Assembly: GCA_963726375.1 (NCBI GenBank)
Contig: CAVSCE010000008.1
Location: 372,001-436,000 of the forward strand
Direction: 5' to 3'
DNA length: 64,000 bases
Source of the DNA: UTCFX2 sp963726375
GTDB taxonomy: Bacteria > Chloroflexota > Anaerolineae > Anaerolineales > UBA4823
The notes under the pieces are model-generated. The model saw only the letters and a list, made by a program, of their open reading frames with translations. It ran no database searches and had not been told where the DNA came from. The translations under genes and the position numbers were made by a program. This document shows positions 8,670 through 16,873 of the stretch, piece after piece (positions within the stretch are counted from its first letter, which is position 1; every line of letters starts with the position of its first letter).

Positions 8670-10064
8670 TTATGATCTGGGGAATGAAATGATAAAATGT
8701 GCGCCTTGTCCGGGTTTGCTCTCCAGCAAGATCTTTCCGCCCTGGGCTTCGACCAATGATCGGGCGATGGCCAGGCCGAGACCCGTCTCGCCGTTATGCG
8801 TTCGGGCCTCATCGCTGCGGTAGAAGCGGTCGAAAACGCGGTTCTGATCTGCAAGAGCGATGCCGGGGCCGTTATCCCAGACGTGCAGCTCAACATTGCT
8901 TTCCAAGAGCCGGGCAAAGAGCCGGATTTGTCCATCCGCAGGCGAATACCGGATTGCGTTCGCAAGCAGATTTCCAAGGACCTGCGCCATCCGCTCCGGG
9001 TCGACGAGGATCGATGGAAGGTCGGGCTCCAGCTCCAGCTCCATCTGGACGCCTTTTTGTTCACACAGCGGGCGGTGGGCGATCGCGGCGCGTTCCAGCA
9101 GCACGTTTGGCTGCATCTCTTGCGGAATGAGGGCCAGCTCACCGGCGTCAGCCAATGAAAGCGTGCGCAGGTCATCGATCAACCGGTTTAAATGGCCGGC
9201 TTCTTTGTGCATGACTTCGTAAATTTCTGACTGCCCTTCCAGCTTACCGTCGCTGAGGGCTTCGGTATAACCCAAGATAACGCTGAGCGGGGAGCGAAGG
9301 TCGTGGGCAATGTCCGCGGTCATCTGCCGCCTGGCCTGCGTTGCGTGTGCGAGATCAGCGCTCATTGTGTTGAATGCGGATGCCAGGCGGCCCAACTCGT
9401 CTTTTGAGCGGATGCTCACCTGCCTCCCGAGCTCGCCCTTGGCCAGCGCCTGGGTGGCGTCCGTCAGCTCGCGAATAGGACGGGTCAGGTTCCGCGCCAG
9501 TGCAATACCCAGCAGCAAGGCGACCCCCATTGCCGCCAAACCGCTGATCAGGATAACCTGGTTGATCGTCTCTAAAAATCGGTTCTCTGGAGAGCCGCTC
9601 ATGCGGTCGATGATGCTGGCATTGACACTGAGCCAGCCCATCACATTTCCGTCGATTTCAAGGGGGACCCCTTGCGAAATCTCTTCATCAGTAGCCCGGC
9701 GCCCCAAGCTGTCGGCGCTGCCGTAGATGATGGTTCTGTTTTCATCCACGATCACCAGGGGAATCCTGCGCCCGTCTGGAGGCGGCGGATTATTTTCTGA
9801 CGGATTATTTTCTGATGAAGGAATGAAGGATGGGATCCGCTGCGTTCGTTCTAAATCTCTCATTAACTGGTCGACGCCGTCCCAATCGCCGTTCTCGCGG
9901 TAATACTGCATCAGCGCGCTGATCATGTTGGATTGGAGCTGATCAGAAAGATAACGAGTGAATTCGCTTCGGGTGCGTTGTTGAATGATAAAAGAAGTTA
10001 ACACGGCTCCTGTCAGGCTGACGATCAGGAAAGCAAGGATTAGCTTCAGGGTAAGTGAACGCAT
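8670..10064 (-). CDS. Sensor histidine kinase of an OmpR-type two-component system
   Basis: A 464-residue membrane kinase. TM1 is at about residues 7-26, the extracytoplasmic sensor region at about 30-165 contains a Pro/Asn-rich loop, and TM2 is at about 168-190. HAMP (about 190-243) is followed by HisKA with the phosphoacceptor His254 in ADIAHDLRSPLS and HATPase_c with N-box (near residue 366), DNGPG (near 397) and GLGLA (near 428). The domain order and the DLRSPL motif are those of BaeS-like kinases. It follows the response regulator gene by 10 bp on the same strand. The stimulus is unknown; the nearby MacAB exporter is a plausible target because such exporters are often under a linked two-component system. 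Confidence 0.94.
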   Translation of the reverse strand: MRSLTLKLILAFLIVSLTGAVLTSFIIQQRTRSEFTRYLSDQLQSNMISALMQYYRENGDWDGVDQLMRDLERTQRIPSFIPSSENNPSENNPPPPDGRRIPLVIVDENRTIIYGSADSLGRRATDEEISQGVPLEIDGNVMGWLSVNASIIDRMSGSPENRFLETINQVILISGLAAMGVALLLGIALARNLTRPIRELTDATQALAKGELGRQVSIRSKDELGRLASAFNTMSADLAHATQARRQMTADIAHDLRSPLSVILGYTEALSDGKLEGQSEIYEVMHKEAGHLNRLIDDLRTLSLADAGELALIPQEMQPNVLLERAAIAHRPLCEQKGVQMELELEPDLPSILVDPERMAQVLGNLLANAIRYSPADGQIRLFARLLESNVELHVWDNGPGIALADQNRVFDRFYRSDEARTHNGETGLGLAIARSLVEAQGGKILLESKPGQGAHFIISFPRS

Positions 10065-10074
10065 GGCTTGAGGA

Positions 10075-10770
10075 TTATACGACTTCTTTTACTGGTGTGA
10101 ACCGATAACCTGTCCCATAGATTGTCTCGATGTATTTTGGCTGGGAAGGATCAGATTCGACTTTCGCACGCAGATTACGAATGTGCACATCGATCGTCCG
10201 CTCGTAGCCTTCATAGGCTGTTCCTTGAAGGCGGTCAAGCAGCTCCAGGCGTGTGAATGCGCGCCCAGGCGCAGCCATCAATGTTGCCAGGATTTCGAAT
10301 TCGGAAGGGGTCAGGTCAATCGGGCGTTCAGCGACTGTTACCAGACGGCCGGTTCGGTCCAGGGCAATCTCACCCTGCCGCAGCATCGCTGCGGGTTTCT
10401 CCTGTTTTTCGACCCGACGCAGCACTGCCCGGATTCGTGCGGTCAATTCGCGTGGGCTGAAGGGTTTGGTGACAAAATCATCGGCTCCCAGCTCAAGCCC
10501 CGTGACCTTATCGGTTTCTTCGAGCCGGGCGGTCAATACGATGATCGGCGTATCGGCTTCGCGGGAGTACGAACGAATAAAATCATAGCCGCTCATCTCC
10601 GGCATCATCAGGTCAAGCACGATCAGGTCCGGTTTTGCTTGACGAGCGACGAAAAGCGCCTCTTTCCCGTCGCTTGCTGTGACTACTTCATAGCCTTCCT
10701 GAGTCAGGTATGATTTCAGCAGGGTCCGGATCTCAAGCTTATCATCTACTACCAGGATTTTCTTTGCCAT
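10075..10770 (-). CDS. OmpR/PhoB-family response regulator
   Basis: A 231-residue regulator with an N-terminal receiver domain (phosphoacceptor Asp53 in VLDLMMPEMSG, conserved Thr in VLTAR, Lys in FVTKPFSP) and a C-terminal winged helix (about 130-228) with ERTIDVHIRNLRAKVE and IYGTGYRF. It is the first gene of a two-gene operon with the downstream sensor kinase. The 227 bp upstream, shared with a rightward DUF1801 gene, should carry the promoter; no strong consensus was found there. Confidence 0.95.
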   Translation of the reverse strand: MAKKILVVDDKLEIRTLLKSYLTQEGYEVVTASDGKEALFVARQAKPDLIVLDLMMPEMSGYDFIRSYSREADTPIIVLTARLEETDKVTGLELGADDFVTKPFSPRELTARIRAVLRRVEKQEKPAAMLRQGEIALDRTGRLVTVAERPIDLTPSEFEILATLMAAPGRAFTRLELLDRLQGTAYEGYERTIDVHIRNLRAKVESDPSQPKYIETIYGTGYRFTPVKEVV

Positions 10771-10997
10771 AGACGCCTCTAACTGCCCCTTGGGGGGATT
10801 GGTTCCTAATCTGAAGCCAAGTATAGCGGAAGATTGTTAGGAAATTATGAAGACGCAATTTAGAAATTATGGGGATTGAACCTTCCGGTTTTGTTTTCTT
10901 ATCAGAGAGAAAAATCTCATGTTATTATCGGAGCTGTACTGGTATTGAGTCCGAAAAAGCAACTGCGAGCAGCAGGAACATTCACAGGAGATGAGCG

Positions 10998-11414
10998 ATG
11001 GCCGAACTGAAGACAAAACCTACCAACCAGAGCGTGGAGGTATTTCTCGATTCCATCCTTGATGAGCAAAAACGCCAGGATTGTCTGGAAATCCTGGCGT
11101 TGATGAAGCGAGTTACAGGCGCCGAACCGGTCATGTGGGGTGAAAGCATCGTCGGACTGGGCTTATACCATTACAAATATGCGAGCGGACGAGAAGGCGA
11201 TTGGCCTTTGACAGGTTTCTCGCCTCGCAAGCAGAATCTTACGATCTACATCACATCTGGTTTCGACCAGTTTGGTGAATTGCTCAAGAGGCTGGGCAAG
11301 CACAAGACGAGCGTATCCTGCCTGTATATCAAGCGCCTGGCGGATGTCGATCGAGAAGTACTGGAAGAGCTGGTAAAGCTCTCGGTCGAGCACATGACCA
11401 GGACGAATCCCTGA
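10998..11414 (+). CDS. DUF1801 family protein
   Basis: A 138-residue cytosolic protein of the DUF1801 (YdhG-like) fold. Characteristic segments are FLDSILDEQKRQDCLEIL near the N-terminus, PVMWGESIVGLGLYHYKY in the middle, and LTIYIT followed by GKHKTSVSCLYIK. The role of this family is not established; related domains occur in iron-chaperone-like and frataxin-related folds. The start has GGAGATGAGCG just upstream, a good ribosome site. It converges with rpiB, ending 2 bp from its stop. Confidence 0.85.
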   Translation: MAELKTKPTNQSVEVFLDSILDEQKRQDCLEILALMKRVTGAEPVMWGESIVGLGLYHYKYASGREGDWPLTGFSPRKQNLTIYITSGFDQFGELLKRLGKHKTSVSCLYIKRLADVDREVLEELVKLSVEHMTRTNP

Positions 11415-11416
11415 TC

Positions 11417-11863
11417 CTACTTACCGCGGGACCTGTCGTATTCGGCGATGCGCTGAACTTTTGGCTCGGAGCGCCCACCGGGTGTGTACTCCGCCTCCAG
11501 CCAGGTCTCGACGAGCTTTTTCGCCAGCTCCGGACCCACAACCTGTGCGCCCATGGTCATGATGTTGGCGTCGTTGCTCATGCGAGCCCGTTCAGCAGAA
11601 TAGACGTCCGAGACCAACGCGGCATAAGCACCGCGCACCTTGTTCGCTGCAATGGATACCCCGATACCTGTCCCACAGAGCAGGATGCCGCGGTCATGCT
11701 CGCCGCGCGCGACCGCCTCTGCCACTGTAAAAGCCACATTGGCGTATATCGGGTCTTCGCTGCCGTAGTCCTGAATGGTATACCCCAGCGAGCTGATGTG
11801 ATTCTTAAGGATTTCCTTCAATCCAGATGCATTCGGGTCGCAGCCGATTGCGATTGGTTTCAT
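11417..11863 (-). CDS. rpiB: Ribose-5-phosphate isomerase B
   Basis: Interconverts ribose 5-phosphate and ribulose 5-phosphate in the pentose phosphate pathway (the family also includes allose- and galactose-6-phosphate isomerases). The 148-residue sequence has the RpiB/LacAB hallmarks: IGCDPNASGLKEIL at the N-terminus, the catalytic-Cys segment GILLCGTGIGVSIAANK near residue 65, and SNDANIMTMGAQVVG near residue 97. Length is normal. It is downstream of an unknown gene on the same strand (13-bp gap) and converges with the DUF1801 gene. Confidence 0.92.
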   Translation of the reverse strand: MKPIAIGCDPNASGLKEILKNHISSLGYTIQDYGSEDPIYANVAFTVAEAVARGEHDRGILLCGTGIGVSIAANKVRGAYAALVSDVYSAERARMSNDANIMTMGAQVVGPELAKKLVETWLEAEYTPGGRSEPKVQRIAEYDRSRGK

Positions 11864-11876
11864 TTCGGGCTCCTGT

Positions 11877-12995
11877 TCATTCGATCAATGATCTAAAAGC
11901 TGGGTTCGATTTTACCACTTTACGATGTTGTTCTTCCATTGGGGGCAGAGAGAAAAAAGCAGAGCATAACCAGAACGAATCAGGAGCCGTGCTTTGAAGC
12001 GTTAGAATCAGCAGGCTTCTGAAAGTCAGGTCATTTTCACGACGCCAGAGCTGCCTCCAATCTTTTTCGAGCATTAACCCGGTGTATGCCCCCCATTTCC
12101 GGAATAGATCATGAGCCAATGGCCGCGTGAACCAACCGTCCCCTTCCATCAGGATTGATTCAAGCTGAAGGACTTGATCCTGGAGTATCAGGATATCGCT
12201 GAGGGTTGTCAGGCGTGACAAGAGCTCCATCCGGTGAAACCAGGTCATCCAACCGGCGTTGTCAAGCGTGGTGAGCTTGGAGGCAAAATCATGCATTGCA
12301 AAGGATGCCGGAGCAATCAGCTGCGAACGATTGCGATAATATATTTGGGGGATTGGCGACCAATCACACATGCTGGTGATCGCGGCATTTATGATCCGAG
12401 AATTCTCGGGCGAGCGCCAGCTGCTTGTGAATGCAAGCAAGCGCAGGTGGTAAACACACGGCCAGACAACCCCGGGCAGGAAAATCCGCTGGCCTTTGTA
12501 TACTTCGGTAAAATCCTCAAGAGAGCTCCCAAGCGTTATGCTGGAAAAAGCGTCCAGGGCAAGGGGAATCTGCTCCTGGACGTGCCGACTGCTTTCCCTG
12601 CCGGCCTGCGCCAGGAGCGCAGCCCGGATCGTTAACGGACCGCCGAGACCCGCCTCGTCCAGATAGCGACCGGCTTTGCCGATGCCGCGCTCGAGCCGGC
12701 TGGTTTCTTGCTCCAAAGCCTCCAGCGCAAACGAAAAAGCAGTATGAGAAGGTTCAACATCTTTCTCGGAGAGTATGCGGATCGCCGATTCCATGCTGTT
12801 ATACCCATGGAAGGCCCAGCCGATCCAACCGTCAGCCAGTTGGGATTGAAAGACCGCCTGCACAGCAGGGTCCTCAAGAATGCGCTCCTGGAGGCTGGCC
12901 AACTCGAGTGAAGCAGGATCTTCCCGCAGGATTTCCCTGCGGATTCGGGATTGGATCGATGCGCATGACCGGTTCAGAAGCTCATCGAGAATCAT
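11877..12995 (-). CDS. Hypothetical protein, about 372 aa
   Basis: No family recognised. The protein is mostly alpha-helical, without a signal peptide or clear membrane helices, and rich in Trp and Leu. Conserved-looking pieces include WIGWAFHGYNSMESAI and FLPGVVWPCVYHLRLL. The start at 12995 is preferred over 13013 because a GTAAGGGG ribosome site lies 6-13 bp before it. It sits between the DUF488 gene and rpiB on the same strand, 30 bp and 13 bp away, and may be in their operon. The helical-repeat appearance suggests a protein-binding role, but this is weak. Confidence 0.7.
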   Translation of the reverse strand: MILDELLNRSCASIQSRIRREILREDPASLELASLQERILEDPAVQAVFQSQLADGWIGWAFHGYNSMESAIRILSEKDVEPSHTAFSFALEALEQETSRLERGIGKAGRYLDEAGLGGPLTIRAALLAQAGRESSRHVQEQIPLALDAFSSITLGSSLEDFTEVYKGQRIFLPGVVWPCVYHLRLLAFTSSWRSPENSRIINAAITSMCDWSPIPQIYYRNRSQLIAPASFAMHDFASKLTTLDNAGWMTWFHRMELLSRLTTLSDILILQDQVLQLESILMEGDGWFTRPLAHDLFRKWGAYTGLMLEKDWRQLWRRENDLTFRSLLILTLQSTAPDSFWLCSAFFSLPPMEEQHRKVVKSNPAFRSLIE

Positions 12996-13025
12996 TGCAG
13001 TCCCCTTACCCAAGAAGCTTTTCGC

Positions 13026-13370
13026 CTAGTTGAATTCAAGGAATTTTCTCAGCACCCAGGCGCTGCTGTGTTCCAAATCTCGAGCAGCAAAAACAAATGT
13101 GACAGTCGGGTGGTTTTGCAGCACCAGCCGGATGAGCTCCAGGGCAGGATTCTGCTGGAGCTCGATTCGGTAAAGTCCCTGGAATTCATCCCATTTGGTT
13201 GGATCGTGGCTGTACCATGCCCGAAGCTCAGGGCTCGGGGCGATTTCTTTCAGCCACAGGTCGACCTGGGCACGCGGTTTTGACATGCCGCGCGGCCAAA
13301 GCCGCTCGACGAGCACCCGATATCCATCGGCCTGGTCTGGCGGTTCATAAATTCGTTTAAGTTTGATCAT
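13026..13370 (-). CDS. DUF488 family protein (YeaO-like)
   Basis: A 114-residue cytosolic protein. The segments RVLVERLWPRGMSK, LWLKEIAPSPELRAWYSHD and the terminal TFVFAARDLEHSSAWVL match the DUF488/YeaO family, whose biochemical role is unknown. Length is normal. The start codon is preceded by GGAGAAGCG. It heads a leftward run of three genes that ends with rpiB. Confidence 0.88.
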   Translation of the reverse strand: MIKLKRIYEPPDQADGYRVLVERLWPRGMSKPRAQVDLWLKEIAPSPELRAWYSHDPTKWDEFQGLYRIELQQNPALELIRLVLQNHPTVTFVFAARDLEHSSAWVLRKFLEFN

Positions 13371-13565
13371 CGCTTCTCCATTGGGGAGTAGAGATCGTTC
13401 ACTACGTGGTGATTGCCTTCCAGGGTTTCTGATATTATAGATCGGGCTGCGCCCTGCTGCAACATTGATTGATGCCGTGAAACCAGGATGCGTCGATGCC
13501 TATAAATATCCGCAAGCTTGTGATCCGCCTCGATATGGTAGAATTCTTGCAACCAGTAATGGATA

Positions 13566-15119
13566 ATGAGAATTTTACCGTTTAGATTCAGTCGGCAGTC
13601 CCTGTTTGCAGCTGCTGTACTCATCTCCACTATTTTAGCCTGTGCTCGCAGCCAGTCATCTGGTAGTCCCTCCTTCTGGTCGATTTCAGGAAAGAGTCCC
13701 CGGGCTGCTGAAGCAACCGATTCAACTGCCCCTGGTCAGGCCTGGGGTCTTTCCCCGCGCCGCTCCCCTGGTGCGCCGCTTTTAACTCCCACACCCGACA
13801 GCCCTCATCCCTTACCTGCGATCCGCACAACTCCCGAGATTTACCAGGTGCAGCCTGGCGATACGCTGGGGTTGATCGCATCCCGTTTCGGGGTCGGGCT
13901 GGATCAGCTTATCGAAGCGAACACACTGGTCGATCCGAACGTGCTGGAAATTGGCCAGACTTTTACCGTCCCTGCCCCTACTCCAAAAGATCCTGGGCCG
14001 GCTTTCAAGATTATTCCTGATTCCGAACTGGTATACAGCCCCTACAGCGCTTTGTTCGAAGTTGAAGAATTTGTCCAGAAACAGGCCGGTTTTCTCGCCA
14101 CGTATAAAGAGGAAGTGAACGAAGTCTCGCTGAGCGGCGCCCAGATTGTCGAGCGTGTGGCGCAGGATTACTCGGTAAACCCGCGCATCCTTTTAGCAGT
14201 CCTTGAAAAGCAAAGCGGGTGGGTGACGAGCAAGAATCCAAAAAAAGAAACCCGCGATTTTCCGATAGGTTGGGCGGACCCGAAGCGCAAAGGGCTTTAT
14301 CGACAGCTGAACTGGGCTGCCAATAACCTCAACCGCGGTTATTATCTTTGGCGCGCCGGTGGGATTGGCAGCTGGCTGCTCAGCGACGGGGAGGCCGTCC
14401 CCATCGACCCCACCATTAATGCTGGCACAGCAGGCGTGCAGCAGATGTATGCATACCTTTACGACCGCGAGAATTGGGAGAAGGTGGTCACCCAGGAGGG
14501 TCTGTTTGCGGTCTATAATGCCCTGTTTGGCTACCCTTTTGACTACGCCTTTGATCCCGTTGTACCAACAAATCTCAATCAACCTGTAATGCAGCTGCCA
14601 TTCGAGCCCGGCGCGGTCTGGTCATTCACAGGTGGACCGCATGGGGCCTGGGGCGACGGCTCGGCCTGGGCTGCGCTTGATTTCGGTCCACCTGGCGAGG
14701 CGCTTGGCTGTGTTCCGAGCGAAGCCTGGGTGAGTGCGGTCGCGGATGGGATGATCCTGCGGTCAAGTGATGGAGCTGTGATCCAGGATCTTGATGGAGA
14801 CGGCCTGGAACAAACCGGATGGGTTCTGCTCTATTTGCACGTCGAACAGCGCGACCGGGTTGCCCCTGGGACTTTTGTCAAAGCCGGCGATCGAATCGGG
14901 CATCCTTCTTGCGAGGGAGGGGTTTCGAGCGGAACTCATTTGCACGTGGCCAGGCGTTATAATGGTGAGTGGATCTCTGCAGATCAGGATATCCCCTTTG
15001 TCCTGGATGGCTGGGTTTCAAGCGGTCTGGGAAAGGAATACGATGGGCACCTCAACCGAGGTGGAAAAAAGATCGAAGCCTACGCGGGTAACTCGGAGAT
15101 AAACGAGGTCCAACGCTGA
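13566..15119 (+). CDS. LysM-M23 peptidase lipoprotein, paralogue 1 of 3
   Basis: Probable cell-wall hydrolase or regulator anchored outside the membrane. A lipobox-like ILAC with Cys26 ends the signal peptide, a Pro/Ser linker follows, then a LysM domain (about residues 92-138, YQVQPGDTLGLIASRFGV). A helical domain (about 180-310) containing SGAQIVERVAQDY and NPRILLAVLEKQSGW resembles goose-lysozyme or transglycosylase helices but lacks a proven catalytic residue. The C-terminal M23 domain (about 355-485) has FTGGPHGAWGDGSAWAALDF and GTHLHVARRYNGEW, giving the His, Asp and HLH zinc ligands. Its stop overlaps the next start by one base (TGATG), so translation is probably coupled. Confidence 0.88.
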   Translation: MRILPFRFSRQSLFAAAVLISTILACARSQSSGSPSFWSISGKSPRAAEATDSTAPGQAWGLSPRRSPGAPLLTPTPDSPHPLPAIRTTPEIYQVQPGDTLGLIASRFGVGLDQLIEANTLVDPNVLEIGQTFTVPAPTPKDPGPAFKIIPDSELVYSPYSALFEVEEFVQKQAGFLATYKEEVNEVSLSGAQIVERVAQDYSVNPRILLAVLEKQSGWVTSKNPKKETRDFPIGWADPKRKGLYRQLNWAANNLNRGYYLWRAGGIGSWLLSDGEAVPIDPTINAGTAGVQQMYAYLYDRENWEKVVTQEGLFAVYNALFGYPFDYAFDPVVPTNLNQPVMQLPFEPGAVWSFTGGPHGAWGDGSAWAALDFGPPGEALGCVPSEAWVSAVADGMILRSSDGAVIQDLDGDGLEQTGWVLLYLHVEQRDRVAPGTFVKAGDRIGHPSCEGGVSSGTHLHVARRYNGEWISADQDIPFVLDGWVSSGLGKEYDGHLNRGGKKIEAYAGNSEINEVQR

Positions 15120-16771
15120 TGTACAAACTCGCCTCGACCTGGCTTTCCCGTTTCATGGTCCTTACCACCTGTTTGATGCTTGCATCCTGTGCGGTGAGCG
15201 GTGGATATTGGATTCCTCCAAGTGCGCCACCGACACAACCGATCTTTATTCCACCGGCAATCGGCTCGGGCAGCGAGCTGGTTGATGAGATACCGCAGGA
15301 TTTATATCCGTCTTCGATGGAGACTTTGCTGCCAGCTGGGCTGGATCTAACCCCAGAGCCGCCGAGCCCGGAGGTGTTGGCTTTTGATCAACCGACACCC
15401 GGTTTATCGGACATTCCTACCCCCACCGCTACGCCCGAGGTCTATGTGGTGGACACTTCGCCCATCCTGTACTATTCCCAGGCTGCTGATACGCTGCGTG
15501 TGGTCGCAATCCGTTTCGGGGTTTCTCAGGCTGAAATAACCTCGCCAGAGCCGATCCCACAAAACGGTTTTATTAACCCCGGTCAGCTGCTGATCATCCC
15601 TCGCAGGCTGACGAACACGACCGCTTCTCATCTGCTGATGCCGGACAGCGAGGTGGTGTACTCGCCTTCTGCGGTTGATTTTTCCACCAAATCCTTCGTG
15701 GACCAGGCTGGCGGAGCGCTCAAGTCCTTTAAGGAATGGCATAAGAGCACTGGCAATAAGTCTGGAGCTGAGATTGTAGAGCGAGTGGCGATCGAGAACT
15801 CGATCAATCCACGCCTGCTGCTCGCTTTGATGGAATATCACAGCCATTGGATTTACAGCCCTAAGAACAGCGCGGATTGGAACGCTTCACCGCTTGGACG
15901 GGTGGGCGTGAGGGAGCTCCAGCTTTATAACGAGCTTATCTGGACTGTCAACCAGCTTTCGATCGGTTATTACTCATACCGTGAAGGCCGCCTGACGGAT
16001 ATCCGCTTTTCGGATGGAGCAAAGACCCGGCTTGCACCCGACCTGAACGCCGGGACAGCTGCATTGCAGTATTATTTTGCCCAGCTTTATGAAAGCTCAC
16101 GCTGGCTGGAAGCCCTGGACCCTGAGTCTGGCTTTCCGGCATTGTATACTTTGATGTTTGGCGATCCGTGGGCACGAGCGCGAACGGTCGAGCCGCTTTT
16201 CTATACTGACATCGCCCAACCTACTCTGACCCTGCCTTTTTCTCGGGATTGGACGTGGAGCTTCACTGGGGGGCCGCACGGTGCCTGGGAACACGATGGC
16301 GCCTATGCTGCGCTTGATTTTGCACCCGGAGCAGATCAGCCTGGCTGTGTGGAGACGCAGGCGTGGGCGGTGGCATCTGCAAACGGGCTGGTCGTCCGCA
16401 CGGGTCCTGGGCTGGTTGTCCTCGATCTGGACGGGGACGGCCGAGAGCAAACTGGATGGGTGTTGGTTTATCTGCACCTGGCAGAGAAAGGCCGCGCAAC
16501 GGTCGGCAGCATGGTCAGTGCAGGCGATCCGCTCGGTCATCCATCCTGTGAAGGCGGTTTTTCGACGGGCACGCATTTGCATTTCGCTCGCAAGTTCAAC
16601 GGTGAGTGGGTCCCTGCCGACGGCGCCTTGCCTATGAACCTGGGCGGCTGGATCGCCCATGCAGGTCCGCTGGCGTATAAAGGTACGCTGACCCGCGGAG
16701 ATGTAACTCTGGAAGCCTGTACATGCAGCAATTACAAGACTTTCATCACCCGGACCGAATCTGACCCCTGA
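15119..16771 (+). CDS. LysM-M23 peptidase lipoprotein, paralogue 2 of 3
   Basis: A 550-residue paralogue of the preceding gene with the same architecture: a lipobox (MLASC, Cys24), a longer Pro/Thr-rich linker, a shorter, degenerate LysM (about residues 118-160), the helical domain with GAEIVERVAIENSINPRLLL, and an M23 domain with FTGGPHGAWEHDGAYAALDF and GTHLHFARKFNGEW. All zinc ligands are kept. The C-terminus adds a CTCSN segment that is shared with paralogue 3. Coupled to paralogue 1 by a one-base stop/start overlap. Confidence 0.88.
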   Translation: MYKLASTWLSRFMVLTTCLMLASCAVSGGYWIPPSAPPTQPIFIPPAIGSGSELVDEIPQDLYPSSMETLLPAGLDLTPEPPSPEVLAFDQPTPGLSDIPTPTATPEVYVVDTSPILYYSQAADTLRVVAIRFGVSQAEITSPEPIPQNGFINPGQLLIIPRRLTNTTASHLLMPDSEVVYSPSAVDFSTKSFVDQAGGALKSFKEWHKSTGNKSGAEIVERVAIENSINPRLLLALMEYHSHWIYSPKNSADWNASPLGRVGVRELQLYNELIWTVNQLSIGYYSYREGRLTDIRFSDGAKTRLAPDLNAGTAALQYYFAQLYESSRWLEALDPESGFPALYTLMFGDPWARARTVEPLFYTDIAQPTLTLPFSRDWTWSFTGGPHGAWEHDGAYAALDFAPGADQPGCVETQAWAVASANGLVVRTGPGLVVLDLDGDGREQTGWVLVYLHLAEKGRATVGSMVSAGDPLGHPSCEGGFSTGTHLHFARKFNGEWVPADGALPMNLGGWIAHAGPLAYKGTLTRGDVTLEACTCSNYKTFITRTESDP

Positions 16772-16873
16772 TCATGATCCGAATGATAGATCAACGGATT
16801 CGCAGGCTGTCGGCTTATCGATTAACGAATTCTCCGCTCCAACCTGCAGGACCCACCCCCATTAAATCAATGA

